Part shown: positions 39,894 to 48,276 of the stretch, one piece after another
How the letters are laid out: each line of letters starts with the position of its first letter
Position numbering within the stretch: the stretch's first letter is position 1
NCBI RefSeq assembly: GCF_013149805.1
Contig: NZ_JABEZT010000009.1
Coordinates: 100,999-164,998, forward strand
Length of the DNA stretch: 64,000 nt
Reading direction: 5' to 3'
From: Isoptericola chiayiensis
GTDB lineage: Bacteria; Actinomycetota; Actinomycetes; Actinomycetales; Cellulomonadaceae
Notes under the pieces: model-generated
What the model was told of the DNA's origin: nothing
The model's database searches: none
The model's input: only the letters and a program-made list of their open reading frames with translations
Translations under genes and position numbers: made by a program

Positions 39894-41236
39894 TGATGCG
39901 TCGAACTCGGCACCGTACCGATCTGCTGCGCGGGGAGCGAGGCGCGGCGGCGGTCGAGCACGCCGGCGTGATCGTGGTGGTCGTCGCGGTCGTGGTCGCT
40001 CTCCTGGTGGCGATCAGCCCGGTGGGCCAGGCGATCGCCGGGAGGATCTGCGAGGCCGTCGGGGCGAGCTGCGGCTCGCCGGCCGCCGTCGAGGCCGACG
40101 ACGAGCCGACCGAGCCGTGCGTCCTGGCGAGCGACACCGTGAACGTCAAGTACTCGCTCTCCGTGTCCTTCGTCGACGTCGGTTCCGGGGTGGGGATGCA
40201 GACGGAGGAGCTGAGCGACGGCACCTTCAAGACGACCCTTTCACTGTCGGGCCAGGCGGGTGCCAGCCTCACCGCCGGTGAGCTCCAGGCAAAGCTCCGG
40301 ATCGGGGACTACGGCGGCGGGGCCGACCTCTCCGCGTCGGTCAGCGCCGCTCAACGTCTCGGGGGCGGCCTCGAGTACACGTTCGACTCCGCGGAGGACG
40401 CCGCGGACTTCGAGGAGTGGGCCTATCGCACCTTCGCGAAGGAGTCGGCCAAGGCCGCCGCTGGACCAGCCCTGGGCCTCGGTGTCGAGATCGCGAACTG
40501 GGCGGTCGACAAGATCACCGGCTACGACTACGACCCACCCGCCCCGACCGGCTTCTATGCGGAAGGCGGGCCCGTGATCTCGGGTAGCGCCGGGGCACAG
40601 GCCATCGTCGCCGGCGCCAACGCGAGCGCGGAGTTCTCGAGCGCGCTGGGCTACCGGCAGGATCTGGAGTCGGGTAACCACACGGTCTACTCGAAGATCA
40701 AGCTCGATGCGAAGGCCGCATCCGATCTCGGGTTGAAGACCCTGGCCGAGGGGGGTGCCGGAACGGAGTTCGTCGCCGAGGTGACGGTCGACGAGAACGG
40801 GCAGCTCGCCGGCCTGAGCGTGGCCGGCGCAGCGACTGCGGACGGCGCCTACGACCTGACGGGCCTGCTCGACACTCCGTTGCAGGACTCCGGCGGCCGA
40901 GGAGTTCGCGTGCGCGCCAGCCTTCCCGTGACGGACGCGAATCGTGACCAGCTGACCTCTGCGCTGGCGGATCTCGGTGTCTACGGTGGGGGGTCACCGT
41001 CGCGGATGGCTGACGCGATGTCGAGCCTCTTCGACGTCGCCGCAGACTCGGGCGAGGTCACCGCCCAGACGCTGGATGTCAGCAGCAGCAACCTGCTCTC
41101 CGGCGCGTTGGGGGTCAAGGCCCCGGCGGTGGGAGGCGTCGGCGTCGGAGTGGAGTCGGGAACGAGCTCGCAGGACTCCGTGGACGCCTGGTACCTCGGA
41201 GACCATGGATGGAACGACTGGGAGGCGTGCAGCTGA
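39890..41236 (+). CDS. large Flp-pilin-like protein with ~390-residue passenger domain
   Basis: The N-terminus is a clear Flp-type prepilin: leader ending ERG, predicted cut Gly18/Ala19, Glu23 at +5, then HAGVIVVVVAVVVALLVAI and SPVGQAIAGRICEAVGASC. This aligns with the small Flp at 37287 (YAGIIVVVVA..., TPIGSAIAGKISEAV). Unlike that 46-residue pilin, it continues for about 390 residues into a Ser/Gly/Ala-rich, beta-like region of unrecognised family ending in WYLGDHGWNDWEACS. It could be a tip or adhesive minor pilin. ATG overlapping the TadG-like stop; coupled to the next lipoprotein gene by TGATG. Confidence 0.83.
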   Translation: MMMRRTRHRTDLLRGERGAAAVEHAGVIVVVVAVVVALLVAISPVGQAIAGRICEAVGASCGSPAAVEADDEPTEPCVLASDTVNVKYSLSVSFVDVGSGVGMQTEELSDGTFKTTLSLSGQAGASLTAGELQAKLRIGDYGGGADLSASVSAAQRLGGGLEYTFDSAEDAADFEEWAYRTFAKESAKAAAGPALGLGVEIANWAVDKITGYDYDPPAPTGFYAEGGPVISGSAGAQAIVAGANASAEFSSALGYRQDLESGNHTVYSKIKLDAKAASDLGLKTLAEGGAGTEFVAEVTVDENGQLAGLSVAGAATADGAYDLTGLLDTPLQDSGGRGVRVRASLPVTDANRDQLTSALADLGVYGGGSPSRMADAMSSLFDVAADSGEVTAQTLDVSSSNLLSGALGVKAPAVGGVGVGVESGTSSQDSVDAWYLGDHGWNDWEACS

Positions 41237-41835
41237 TGAAGCGAGGATGGATCGGCGTGGGGCTCGTCGTCGCGTCGACGTTGGTGATCGGCAGCTGCGG
41301 CGCAGGCCAACCGGATGATGCCGCCGACGGTCGGGCGCCGACGGCGGAGGACACCGGAGCGGCGTGGTCCGTCGCACCGGCGACCGCGATCGACGGGGCG
41401 AGCCCTTACACGGAGGACGGAATAACGGTCCAGGTGCCCGAGGGCTGGGTCACGGATCGTGCCGAGGACGAAGGAGTCGTCCGGATCATGGTCTACGACC
41501 CGGCCGACGAGTTGAACCCGGTCGCGATCACGGTCAGTCCGGACGCGAGCGACGAGGCGGTGGACGTCCAGGCGGACGTGACCTGGACGCAGCTCGGAGC
41601 GGCCGGTGCGACCGAGCTCGAGCGCCATCCTGTCGAGTGGACGCCCTGGCCTTACGCGCAGGCGATCACCGGTGTGGTCGAGCGCGACGACGGTGCCGGC
41701 TCGACGTTCGTCTCGATCAGCGCGCGGGACGAGGCGGAGTCGGTCATGGTGAGCGTCTCGGCGCAGACTGCCGAGGGCGGTCTCGAAGAGTCCCTGCAGT
41801 ACCAGGTGCTGCAGACGGTGGAGCCCGCGTCGTGA
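41236..41835 (+). CDS. PEGW-type secreted lipoprotein (LpqN-like), copy A
   Basis: A lipoprotein of 199 residues with signal MKRGWIGVGLVVASTLVIGSC and lipobox Cys21. The mature domain contains VQVPEGWVTDRAEDEG, MVYDPADELNPVAITV, WTQLGAAGATELERHPVEW, WPYAQAI and a C-terminal SVSAQTAEGGLEESLQYQVLQTV. The VPxGW opening is reminiscent of Mog1/PsbP-fold lipoproteins such as LpqN, but this is a structural guess. The gene at 49472 encodes a close relative matching nearly throughout. GGAGG precedes the ATG. Confidence 0.75.
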   Translation: MKRGWIGVGLVVASTLVIGSCGAGQPDDAADGRAPTAEDTGAAWSVAPATAIDGASPYTEDGITVQVPEGWVTDRAEDEGVVRIMVYDPADELNPVAITVSPDASDEAVDVQADVTWTQLGAAGATELERHPVEWTPWPYAQAITGVVERDDGAGSTFVSISARDEAESVMVSVSAQTAEGGLEESLQYQVLQTVEPAS

Positions 41836-42293
41836 CGGGGCAGTTCTCCTGGCGGTCCGTCGGGGTCTTCGTCCTCCTGGACGCGGTCACCTACGTCCTG
41901 GCGTACTGGGTGCTCCTTCCGTTGATCAGCGGCTGGCTGGCCGCATGGCCCGAGATCGTCCAGGTGGGTTTCGGTCACGTGCTGACTGCGGTGCGCCTCG
42001 TGCTCGTCGGAGTTCTCGTGGCCCGGGGCTACCGGTCCCGCTACGGTTCCGAGCGGCGGACCGACCCTCTCCCGAGCGTCGCGGCGGGTGCTGCCCTGTC
42101 GGCCGTCGGCGGAGTCGTCCTCGCACTGGTCGGGGCCTCGGTGACCGGCGCGGCGCCTCCGGAGGCTGCAGCGATGGGGGTGGGCCTCGTCGAGTGGGTG
42201 GCTTTCGGCGCCCTGGGGGCCATGCTCGTCGAGGCCGGTCAACCGGAGCGGGTCTCGATGCGCATCCGCGACGAGGCGGGCATGCGGTGGTGA
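41832..42293 (+). CDS. small integral membrane protein
   Basis: A 153-residue protein with about four membrane helices (near 10-30, 40-65, 85-110, 120-140) and a short basic loop (RGYRSRYGSERR). I do not recognise a family. GTG start overlapping the lipoprotein stop, so the two are translationally coupled; a shared function with that lipoprotein is inferred. Confidence 0.65.
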   Translation: MTGQFSWRSVGVFVLLDAVTYVLAYWVLLPLISGWLAAWPEIVQVGFGHVLTAVRLVLVGVLVARGYRSRYGSERRTDPLPSVAAGAALSAVGGVVLALVGASVTGAAPPEAAAMGVGLVEWVAFGALGAMLVEAGQPERVSMRIRDEAGMRW

Positions 42294-42303
42294 GCGGGCA
42301 ACG

Positions 42304-42747
42304 ATGATGATCGATCTCGCCGGCAGCGGCTTCTTTCAGGGGCTCGTGGTCGTGGTCGGACTCGCCTTCGCGCTGACGTTCCTCATCGTCGCGATCCTGC
42401 ACTGGCGTCGACGACGGGTGTTCTCGTCGGGTGTGCGCGGTTCCGGTGTCGTCGTGCGCGTCGAGCCCACACCGGTGATGAATCGCTACTCGCTCGTCGA
42501 GCGCCCCACCGAGATGGTCACCGTGGCGACCCAGGCGATGCCTGCCGGTGCGACCCCGCAGAAGGTTCCCGCGGGACAGTACGTCGTGGGTCAGGAGGTG
42601 CCGGTGGTGCAACCCGCCGGACGTCCTCACGACGTCCGCCTGGACCGTCCGGACCTGGAGCCGGCGGCGTGGCGGGTGCTGGGCATGGCCGCGATGGCCC
42701 TGGCGGTACCGGTGATCGTCGTGCGCTTCCTGGCTGACGGGGCGTGA
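42304..42747 (+). CDS. DUF3592-like membrane protein, copy A
   Basis: A 147-residue protein with a helix near 12-33, a basic turn (HWRRRRVF), a soluble middle domain (GVRGSGVVVRVEPTP, PAGQYVVGQEVPVVQPAGRP) and a second helix near 122-142. The layout resembles DUF3592 proteins. The gene at 50100 encodes a clear paralogue (VRGTAVVIGIEATP, PPGQYVVGQTVEVVQPEGRP), and in both places it follows a PEGW lipoprotein. Two adjacent ATGs (42304, 42307) are possible starts. Confidence 0.68.
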   Translation: MMIDLAGSGFFQGLVVVVGLAFALTFLIVAILHWRRRRVFSSGVRGSGVVVRVEPTPVMNRYSLVERPTEMVTVATQAMPAGATPQKVPAGQYVVGQEVPVVQPAGRPHDVRLDRPDLEPAAWRVLGMAAMALAVPVIVVRFLADGA

Positions 42748-42811
42748 TCGCGGCGGCACGTCGGCGGAGAAGCAGCGAGAGATACCGGGATCGGGAGTTG
42801 GGCGACGCACG

Positions 42812-43873
42812 ATGAAGGACATGGCGACGGTGATGGCGCTCGTCCTGGCTCTGTCCGGGCTCGGTTCGGTCGCCGGTCAGGGACCTTCCGAAGGTGGCAC
42901 TGGTGGCGCGGGTGGCGTTCCGATGCTCGGGGACTTCTCCTACCCGTACTTCGGCCGCGCCGAGGACCCGGTGGTGCACGGCGTCGTGCACGGGGTCCGG
43001 CGGGTCGACGGCGGCACGATGCTGTACTACTCCCTCGGCGAGCCTACGGAGGGCGTCGGGGCGGGGAAGACGCCCGTGTACTCGCGCGACGAGTGGGACC
43101 CGGAGCACTACGGGCCGCGAACCGTCGCCTCGGTGAGCGTGGTCGATCCCGACGGCCTCCAGGCGTACCGTCCGTTCTCCGCGGACGGGGAGGCGGTGGC
43201 TGTGGAGGCGCGAGAGATCGACGCGGCCCCGGGACGACTGGTGGTGGCGTGGGCGATGCTCCCCGAGATGCCCGAGGGGGTGACCAGCGTCGACGTCATG
43301 ATGCCCCGAGGGAGCGTGGTGTCCGACGTCCCGGTCGAGGACGGAGCTCTCGAACCTGTCGTCGACGAGCCCGCGCCGCTGCTGGGCGAGGGCTGGCCGA
43401 CGGTGCCGGTACCGTCGGACCTCGCCGAGGTCGATCCTGGCGTGTCGATCCTCGACCTGACACGCCACGTGGGTGACGCGGACGGCACGGTCGAGGTCGA
43501 GGAGTCCGTCGAGGACGTCGTCGTGACCCTGGACGCCGACGTGCTCTTCGACAAGAGTTCCTTCGAGCTCTCGAGGTCCGCGGTGCAGGAGATGGATCGG
43601 GTGGCTGCGGACATCGCCGAGCGCGGTACCGGGGACGTCGTCATCACCGGGCACACGGACTCGGACGGGTCCACCAGTGACAACCAGGTTCTTTCCGAGC
43701 AGCGTGCACGAGCCGTGCGCGATGCACTGCAGCCCGCGAGCGGTGACGGGGTGACGTTCAGAGTCGTCGGGCGGGGTGAGGACGATCCCGTCGCCACCAA
43801 CGCGACGGACGAGGGTCAACAGGAGAACCGGCGAGTGACCGTCGAGTTCACCGTCGAGCAGGAGGAACGGTGA
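42812..43873 (+). CDS. secreted OmpA-domain protein
   Basis: A 353-residue exported protein. A Sec signal (MKDMATVMALVLALSGLGSVAG) without an obvious lipobox Cys is followed by a ~190-residue beta-rich domain and an OmpA-like domain from about 240 (VLFDKSSFELSRSAVQEMD, VITGHTDSDGSTSDNQVLSE, GRGEDDPVATNATDEGQQEN, RRVTVEF). The Asp and Arg that contact diaminopimelate in OmpA-like domains appear present (HTDSDG... NRRV). Second of three such genes in the locus. Confidence 0.8.
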   Translation: MKDMATVMALVLALSGLGSVAGQGPSEGGTGGAGGVPMLGDFSYPYFGRAEDPVVHGVVHGVRRVDGGTMLYYSLGEPTEGVGAGKTPVYSRDEWDPEHYGPRTVASVSVVDPDGLQAYRPFSADGEAVAVEAREIDAAPGRLVVAWAMLPEMPEGVTSVDVMMPRGSVVSDVPVEDGALEPVVDEPAPLLGEGWPTVPVPSDLAEVDPGVSILDLTRHVGDADGTVEVEESVEDVVVTLDADVLFDKSSFELSRSAVQEMDRVAADIAERGTGDVVITGHTDSDGSTSDNQVLSEQRARAVRDALQPASGDGVTFRVVGRGEDDPVATNATDEGQQENRRVTVEFTVEQEER

Positions 43874-44496
43874 ACGCCCGAGAGAGCGCGGTCGTCGTCG
43901 CCGGCCTGAGTATCGGCATGCTGGCTGCCTGCACGAACGGCGACGCTGACACCGCGCCAGGTCCTGACGCGGGTGTCTCCGAGTCCGCGACGACCGGTGC
44001 CGAGGCCGACCCGGAACCCGTGGACCCTGCGGAGCTGGTGGCGGACCTGGAGGCGAGCGTGATGGCCGACGACGAGGAGGGGATGTCGGTAGCTTCCGTC
44101 GAGGGCGAGCTGGAGACGGTCGGTGGGGGGAAGCGACCGGTCACCGTGAAGGTCCGCGGGATCCGCCCTGGTGTGGCGTCGACCGAGGTCGAGTTCTCGG
44201 TGCGGTCAAAGGGTGACTCCGCATCGCTCGACACGCTCGCGCTGACCGATCGTGCCGGGAGTCTCTACGGCGTGGCCGTCATCGATCCGGAAGCCGATGA
44301 GCGGTACGAGGCGTTCGAGGACGCCGGCGACTCCTACTACTCGACCTGCTCGTACAAGCCGAAGACTTTGTCCGGCACTCCCTACTACCTGACGTGCCTC
44401 GTCGCTCCTCTCCAGGGTCGGCCCGAGTCGGTGTCGCTCCAGATCCCGGACCTGCCGCTGATCGAGGACGTGCCGGTGACATGGTCTCAAGAGTGA
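43870..44496 (+). CDS. putative lipoprotein of the OmpA cluster
   Basis: A 208-residue lipoprotein with signal VVVAGLSIGMLAAC, a low-complexity acidic linker, then a beta-rich domain containing three cysteines (DSYYSTCSYKPK, YYLTCLVAPL). I do not recognise a family, though the ending IPDLPLIEDVPVTWSQE echoes the N-terminal domains of the neighbouring OmpA-domain proteins (LPRLGMFRDVPVV). It may be a stand-alone version of that domain. GTG start overlapping the preceding stop. Confidence 0.65.
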   Translation: MNARESAVVVAGLSIGMLAACTNGDADTAPGPDAGVSESATTGAEADPEPVDPAELVADLEASVMADDEEGMSVASVEGELETVGGGKRPVTVKVRGIRPGVASTEVEFSVRSKGDSASLDTLALTDRAGSLYGVAVIDPEADERYEAFEDAGDSYYSTCSYKPKTLSGTPYYLTCLVAPLQGRPESVSLQIPDLPLIEDVPVTWSQE

Positions 44497-44561
44497 GAAC
44501 AGCACGTTCCTTCGGCCGGAAGACCTCAGGCGAGAGCGACGTCAGCGAAAGGTGCACTGAC

Positions 44562-46142
44562 ATGGCGACGAACCCTCGGTCGCGCAGCCTCAGGATGTCC
44601 TCGGGTGCACTCGTGGCTGTGCTTCTGGCCGCGTCGACCGCGGCCTGCGACGACTCCCCGGACGAGACCGTCGGGCCGACGCCGCGGGCCGACGTGTCCA
44701 CGGCTCCGGCGACCGACCTGTCGGCGCCTGCCGAGACCGTGGACCTCGTCGTGGGCGGAGCCGAGGTGACGGCGGAGGTGTTCCCGCTGGTCCGGTCCGG
44801 CGAACACATCGTCCTGACACTGGACCTGGCGACCGACGCGACGGAAGACGTCACTCTGGGGAGGATCTTCCGCGGTGAGGTGGTGGACGCTCCCGTCGAG
44901 GGCGGTGGGATCCGATTGGTCGACCTGGAGAAGAAGCAGGTCTTCCTGCCAGGGCTGGACGCTCAAGGTGATCCCGTCGGTACCGGGGAACGACTGGGAT
45001 CCCTGGACCCCACGGGCATGCGAGTCCAACGGGTGTACACGGCGCCGGACGGGCCGGCGGACTCGCTGGGCGTGCTGCTCCCCGGGGAGTACCTGGCTGA
45101 GGTGCCCCTGGCCGACGGTGAGATACCTGGGCCGGCCCTGACGAGCGCCGAGGACGTCTCCGCGGAGCCCGTCGAGGCGACGGATCCGTCCGAGGTCGCC
45201 GAAGCCCCAGTTCTGCCCCTGGAGTCGTTCACGGCCGAGCTGGACGGAGCGGTCAGGGTGCTGGAGTCCACCGAGGAGGTCACGGTCAACCTGGGCGGCG
45301 ACGTGCTGTTCGACTCGTCGTCGGCGGAACTGCGCTCGGATGCGCAGGCCGCGATCGACGCCTCGGCGCGGCGCATCGAAGAGCGGGCCCCGGGCACGGT
45401 GTCCGTCGTGGGCCATACGGATGACGTAGGCGGCGAGGCGTCGAACCAGAAGCTGTCCCAGCGCCGCGCCGACGCGGTTGCCGATGCCTTGAGCGAGCGG
45501 CTCGACACATCGGACTATCCGCTGGAGACGTCCGGACGGGGAGAGAGCGAGCCGCTGGTGGCCAACACGACGGACGAGAACCGCCAGCTGAACCGACGGG
45601 TGGCGATCAGGCTGGTCTCCGAGGTGACGACGACGTCCGAGGTGGCGGCTGAGGGTGAGCTCCCCTCGTTCGAGGACGGCCCGGTCGGGACCGGTGCCGA
45701 GGGTGTGGTGGTCGACGGGACCCGTCCGTGGCGCTACAGCGTGCCGGAGGCGCGGCGTGTGGGTGATTCCGTGGTGGTGGATCTGCAGGTGACGGCCGAG
45801 GACGACGAGGTCGAGTCCGGTTTCGGACCGGGGAACTTGGCCGGCTACTGGTCCTACCGCGGTGACGACGTGTCCGTTCCGAAGAACATGCTGGGTCTCA
45901 CGGTCCTCTCCGGCACGTCTGCCGTCTACCCGTACGACTACAAGATCCGTGAGGACGGGGACATCGAGGTCTGGAACCCTCTGGGCGAGCTCGACACGCT
46001 GCGCCGGGTCGACGGCGGCGAGACGGTCACGTTCACGGCGGTCTATCCCGGATTCGAGGACGCCGAGACCATCACCGTCCAGCTCAACCACAACGCCGGG
46101 GCCATGCCCTTCCGTCTGACGGACATCCCCGTCGTCGACTGA
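44562..46142 (+). CDS. lipoprotein with OmpA (peptidoglycan-binding) domain
   Basis: A 526-residue lipoprotein built like the product of 37603: signal with lipobox (LLAASTAAC), a beta-rich domain (about 45-235), an OmpA-like domain (VLFDSSSAELRSDAQAAID, SVVGHTDDVGGEASNQKLSQ, ESEPLVANTTDENRQLNRRV) and a ~165-residue C-terminal domain ending NAGAMPFRLTDIPVVD, which parallels FRLTDVPVSDS in the first copy. The two are therefore paralogues along their full length. The ATG at 44562 has GAAAGG upstream; an earlier in-frame ATG at 44481 is possible. Confidence 0.8.
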   Translation: MATNPRSRSLRMSSGALVAVLLAASTAACDDSPDETVGPTPRADVSTAPATDLSAPAETVDLVVGGAEVTAEVFPLVRSGEHIVLTLDLATDATEDVTLGRIFRGEVVDAPVEGGGIRLVDLEKKQVFLPGLDAQGDPVGTGERLGSLDPTGMRVQRVYTAPDGPADSLGVLLPGEYLAEVPLADGEIPGPALTSAEDVSAEPVEATDPSEVAEAPVLPLESFTAELDGAVRVLESTEEVTVNLGGDVLFDSSSAELRSDAQAAIDASARRIEERAPGTVSVVGHTDDVGGEASNQKLSQRRADAVADALSERLDTSDYPLETSGRGESEPLVANTTDENRQLNRRVAIRLVSEVTTTSEVAAEGELPSFEDGPVGTGAEGVVVDGTRPWRYSVPEARRVGDSVVVDLQVTAEDDEVESGFGPGNLAGYWSYRGDDVSVPKNMLGLTVLSGTSAVYPYDYKIREDGDIEVWNPLGELDTLRRVDGGETVTFTAVYPGFEDAETITVQLNHNAGAMPFRLTDIPVVD

Positions 46143-46218
46143 GACCAGAACCTCACCGTGCCACTTGTGCCTGTCATCATGTCGACGCGGTAGGCGAGCG
46201 TGCGGAAGGAACAACGAG

Positions 46219-46770
46219 ATGACACTCCCTCTGCGAACGACGGGTGCCGTCGGCGTCGCCCTGCTCGCAGGCGCCGTCGTCGGCTGTTCCGCGGACGAGG
46301 CTGCCGAACCGGCCGACGGTTTCCACCGTGTGGAGACCGGATGGATGCAGGTCGACGTGCCCGAGGGCTGGGTCCACACCGGCGAGGTGACCGAACGGTG
46401 GACGGACTCCTACCAGGACGCCGAGGGGGCGGCCGCGACGACCCAGCTCCTGCTGGCACCGGAGTTCGGGGACACGGACGCTCTTGTGGCGACCAACTCC
46501 GTGGTCGCTACGGCTCAGGTCGGTGGGTTCCCAGGCTTCGACATCGTCGCCGATGACGGCGAAGGCGCGGACGAGGAGGAGGGCCGGCGCGAGTTCAAGC
46601 GCGTCGACTTCACCTACGACGGCGAGGACGGCCAGGAGTACCAGGGTGTCCTGTGGGGCGTCGCCGACGACGGTGACGAGCACGTGATCCTCGCCCAGCT
46701 GACCGGGGCCGACCTGGACCCGGATCTGGTCGCCACGATCGAGGAGAGCATCGTGGTGGTCGGCGAATGA
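46219..46770 (+). CDS. PEGW-type lipoprotein, copy B
   Basis: A 183-residue lipoprotein: signal ending VALLAGAVVGC, then VQVDVPEGWVHTGEVTERWTDS-type opening (VDVPEGWVHTGEVTERWT), YDGEDGQEYQGVLWGV and a C-terminal helix DPDLVATIEESIVVV. It belongs to the same broad family as 41236, but its closest relative in the window is the C-terminal half of the product of 50598-51698 (VDVPEGLTETGTLSPTWT, YTGADGAAYHGVLRV). AAGGA precedes the ATG. Coupled to the membrane protein gene that follows. Confidence 0.72.
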   Translation: MTLPLRTTGAVGVALLAGAVVGCSADEAAEPADGFHRVETGWMQVDVPEGWVHTGEVTERWTDSYQDAEGAAATTQLLLAPEFGDTDALVATNSVVATAQVGGFPGFDIVADDGEGADEEEGRREFKRVDFTYDGEDGQEYQGVLWGVADDGDEHVILAQLTGADLDPDLVATIEESIVVVGE

Positions 46771-47204
46771 CCGCCACGACGCCCGCCACGCGCGGCGGAA
46801 CCGCGCGAGCCCTGCTGATCGGGTGGATCTGCGCGCTGGTCGGGTTCCTCGTGGGGGAGTACGGTGCCGGACTGGTCCTGGTCGGGCTGCGCTCGTCGTC
46901 GGGTGATCAGGCCATGATCGACTGGAGCTGGCTGCCTTGGATCGCGGCTGCCGTGCTGTGCGGACTCGCCGTAGGGCTGTGGACGCCGGTCGGCGCCGAG
47001 ACCCCGTGGTGGCGGTGGCTCGCGGTCGGCGCGCCGGTCCCGGTCGGCTCCGGCCTGGTGACCTGGGCCTACTTCGCGTCCTATGGGGTGGCGATACCGG
47101 ATCAGTGGCTGTCCACCCTGGTCCAGGTCCTGATCGCCGTGGCGCTGGCGCTCGCGGTCGGGCTGATGCGCACCCGGCGTGCGGGTCGTGGAGAGGCGCC
47201 ATGA
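46767..47204 (+). CDS. four-helix membrane protein paired with lipoprotein copy B
   Basis: A 145-residue protein with about four helices. The segment TPWWRWLAVGAPVPVGSGLV resembles MAWWKWSVVALGGPTLLWLV in the N-terminal membrane half of the fused protein at 50598-51698. Together with the lipoprotein match this suggests that the two separate genes here correspond to one fused gene there. ATG overlapping the lipoprotein stop. Confidence 0.65.
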   Translation: MTATTPATRGGTARALLIGWICALVGFLVGEYGAGLVLVGLRSSSGDQAMIDWSWLPWIAAAVLCGLAVGLWTPVGAETPWWRWLAVGAPVPVGSGLVTWAYFASYGVAIPDQWLSTLVQVLIAVALALAVGLMRTRRAGRGEAP

Positions 47205-47287
47205 CCGCTCCGGTCACGACCCGACGTCTGCCGGTCGGCGCTGAGGCGGCCCAGCCGAGATGGCGGGCGGTGACCGGCTCGCGATGA
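47201..47287 (+). CDS. tiny overlapping frame, 28 codons
   Basis: An ATG overlapping the stop of the membrane protein gene opens a frame (MTAPVTTRRLPVGAEAAQPR) that ends at a TGA overlapping the ATG at 47284. It thus connects two genes by ATGA junctions at both ends. It may only pass ribosomes on (translational coupling) or be a chance frame; the peptide is basic and unlike any family I know. Confidence 0.3.
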   Translation: MTAPVTTRRLPVGAEAAQPRWRAVTGSR

Positions 47288-47868
47288 CGCAGCAGCACTC
47301 AGGAGTCCGAGAGCTGCCGGCCCGGTCGGGGACGAAGCTCGGCGTGTACGCCGTGCTCGGGATCGTCGGCGTTCTGGCGGTGCTGTTCCTCTGGTCGCAG
47401 CGATCGCAGGCACCCGGTCCCACCGACGACGGGGCGACGGCGCCATCGTCGGCACCGACGGCGCCGGTCGTCCAGGTCGAGGACGGTTCGACCGTGCCGT
47501 CGGGTCACGACGCCTTGCTGGCTTCCGGGATGCGCGTCACCGCACCGAGCGTGCAGGCGACGTCGAGCACCGCCACCGTCGACTACGCGGTCTACCCGGC
47601 CGACGGCGCGGGCGACGGGGTCGTGACGATCCCGTCGGCGCACTTGGTTCTCGTCCTCGACGGCGTCGAACTGGCGCCCGCACGGGAGGACGAGGCCGAG
47701 CGGCGCCTGCGCGGCGGCCCTGCCGGCTTCTTCGCCGGATTCGACGTCGACGGGCTCGAAGCCGGTGGGACCGTCGACGTCGGTGTCACCACGCGGGACG
47801 GCACGTCGTTCGAGTTCGTCGACGTGCCGGTCGAGGATCCGGTCTCGGGACGCGTCCGGGGCCTGTGA
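47284..47868 (+). CDS. single-pass membrane protein with outer beta domain
   Basis: A 194-residue protein with a basic N-terminus, one helix (LGVYAVLGIVGVLAVLFLW, about 17-36), a Pro/Ala/Thr linker, and an outer domain containing VDYAVYPADG and ending GVTTRDGTSFEFVDVPVEDP. The last segment is similar in style to the RLTDVPV/DVPV ends of the OmpA-cluster proteins. No family recognised. The ATG at 47260 is an alternative start. Confidence 0.62.
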   Translation: MTQQHSGVRELPARSGTKLGVYAVLGIVGVLAVLFLWSQRSQAPGPTDDGATAPSSAPTAPVVQVEDGSTVPSGHDALLASGMRVTAPSVQATSSTATVDYAVYPADGAGDGVVTIPSAHLVLVLDGVELAPAREDEAERRLRGGPAGFFAGFDVDGLEAGGTVDVGVTTRDGTSFEFVDVPVEDPVSGRVRGL

Positions 47869-48276
47869 GCGTCGCGCCGTGGGGCTCGGGGTTGGGCCCG
47901 GAGTAGGTCCACGGACACTGTGCTTCCGCCGTCGGATCGGTGAGGAGCGGACCGCGCGGTGCTCCGTCGAGGCCGCGCGACGTTCGACGAGGGGTCCGTG
48001 GGCCGACCGCGACGACAACGGCGACCTGGGAACGGGTGACATCTACGAGCAGGGTTGCACGTCCGGCTCGAGCACGGACTTTGCGGTGCCGGTCGATCTC
48101 GAGATGGGAGCGATCACGGGCATCGGCGGGGACAACGTCTCGAGCTTCCGTGCGACGACGGTTGCCGCTACTGGAACGGCCGAGAGCCGGTCGAGCGCAA
48201 CGGCTGCGCGGCCTGATCCCGTACAGTCCGGCGAGAACGTCCGCCGGCATCACCTCGACGCGACAAGGAAACTCTG
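47869..48276. other. gap without a confident gene; possible remnant
   Basis: No complete gene is supported here. A plus-strand frame from about 47990 reads protein-like sequence (DDNGDLGTGDIYEQGCTSGS, then STDFAVPVDLEMGAITGIGG), while from 48151 a different frame reads CDDGCRYWNGREPVERNGCA and stops at 48216. This could be a decayed secreted protein with a frameshift, or coincidence. The gap also holds a TGGGCCC tandem repeat at 47892-47910 like the one before flp. Confidence 0.3.
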
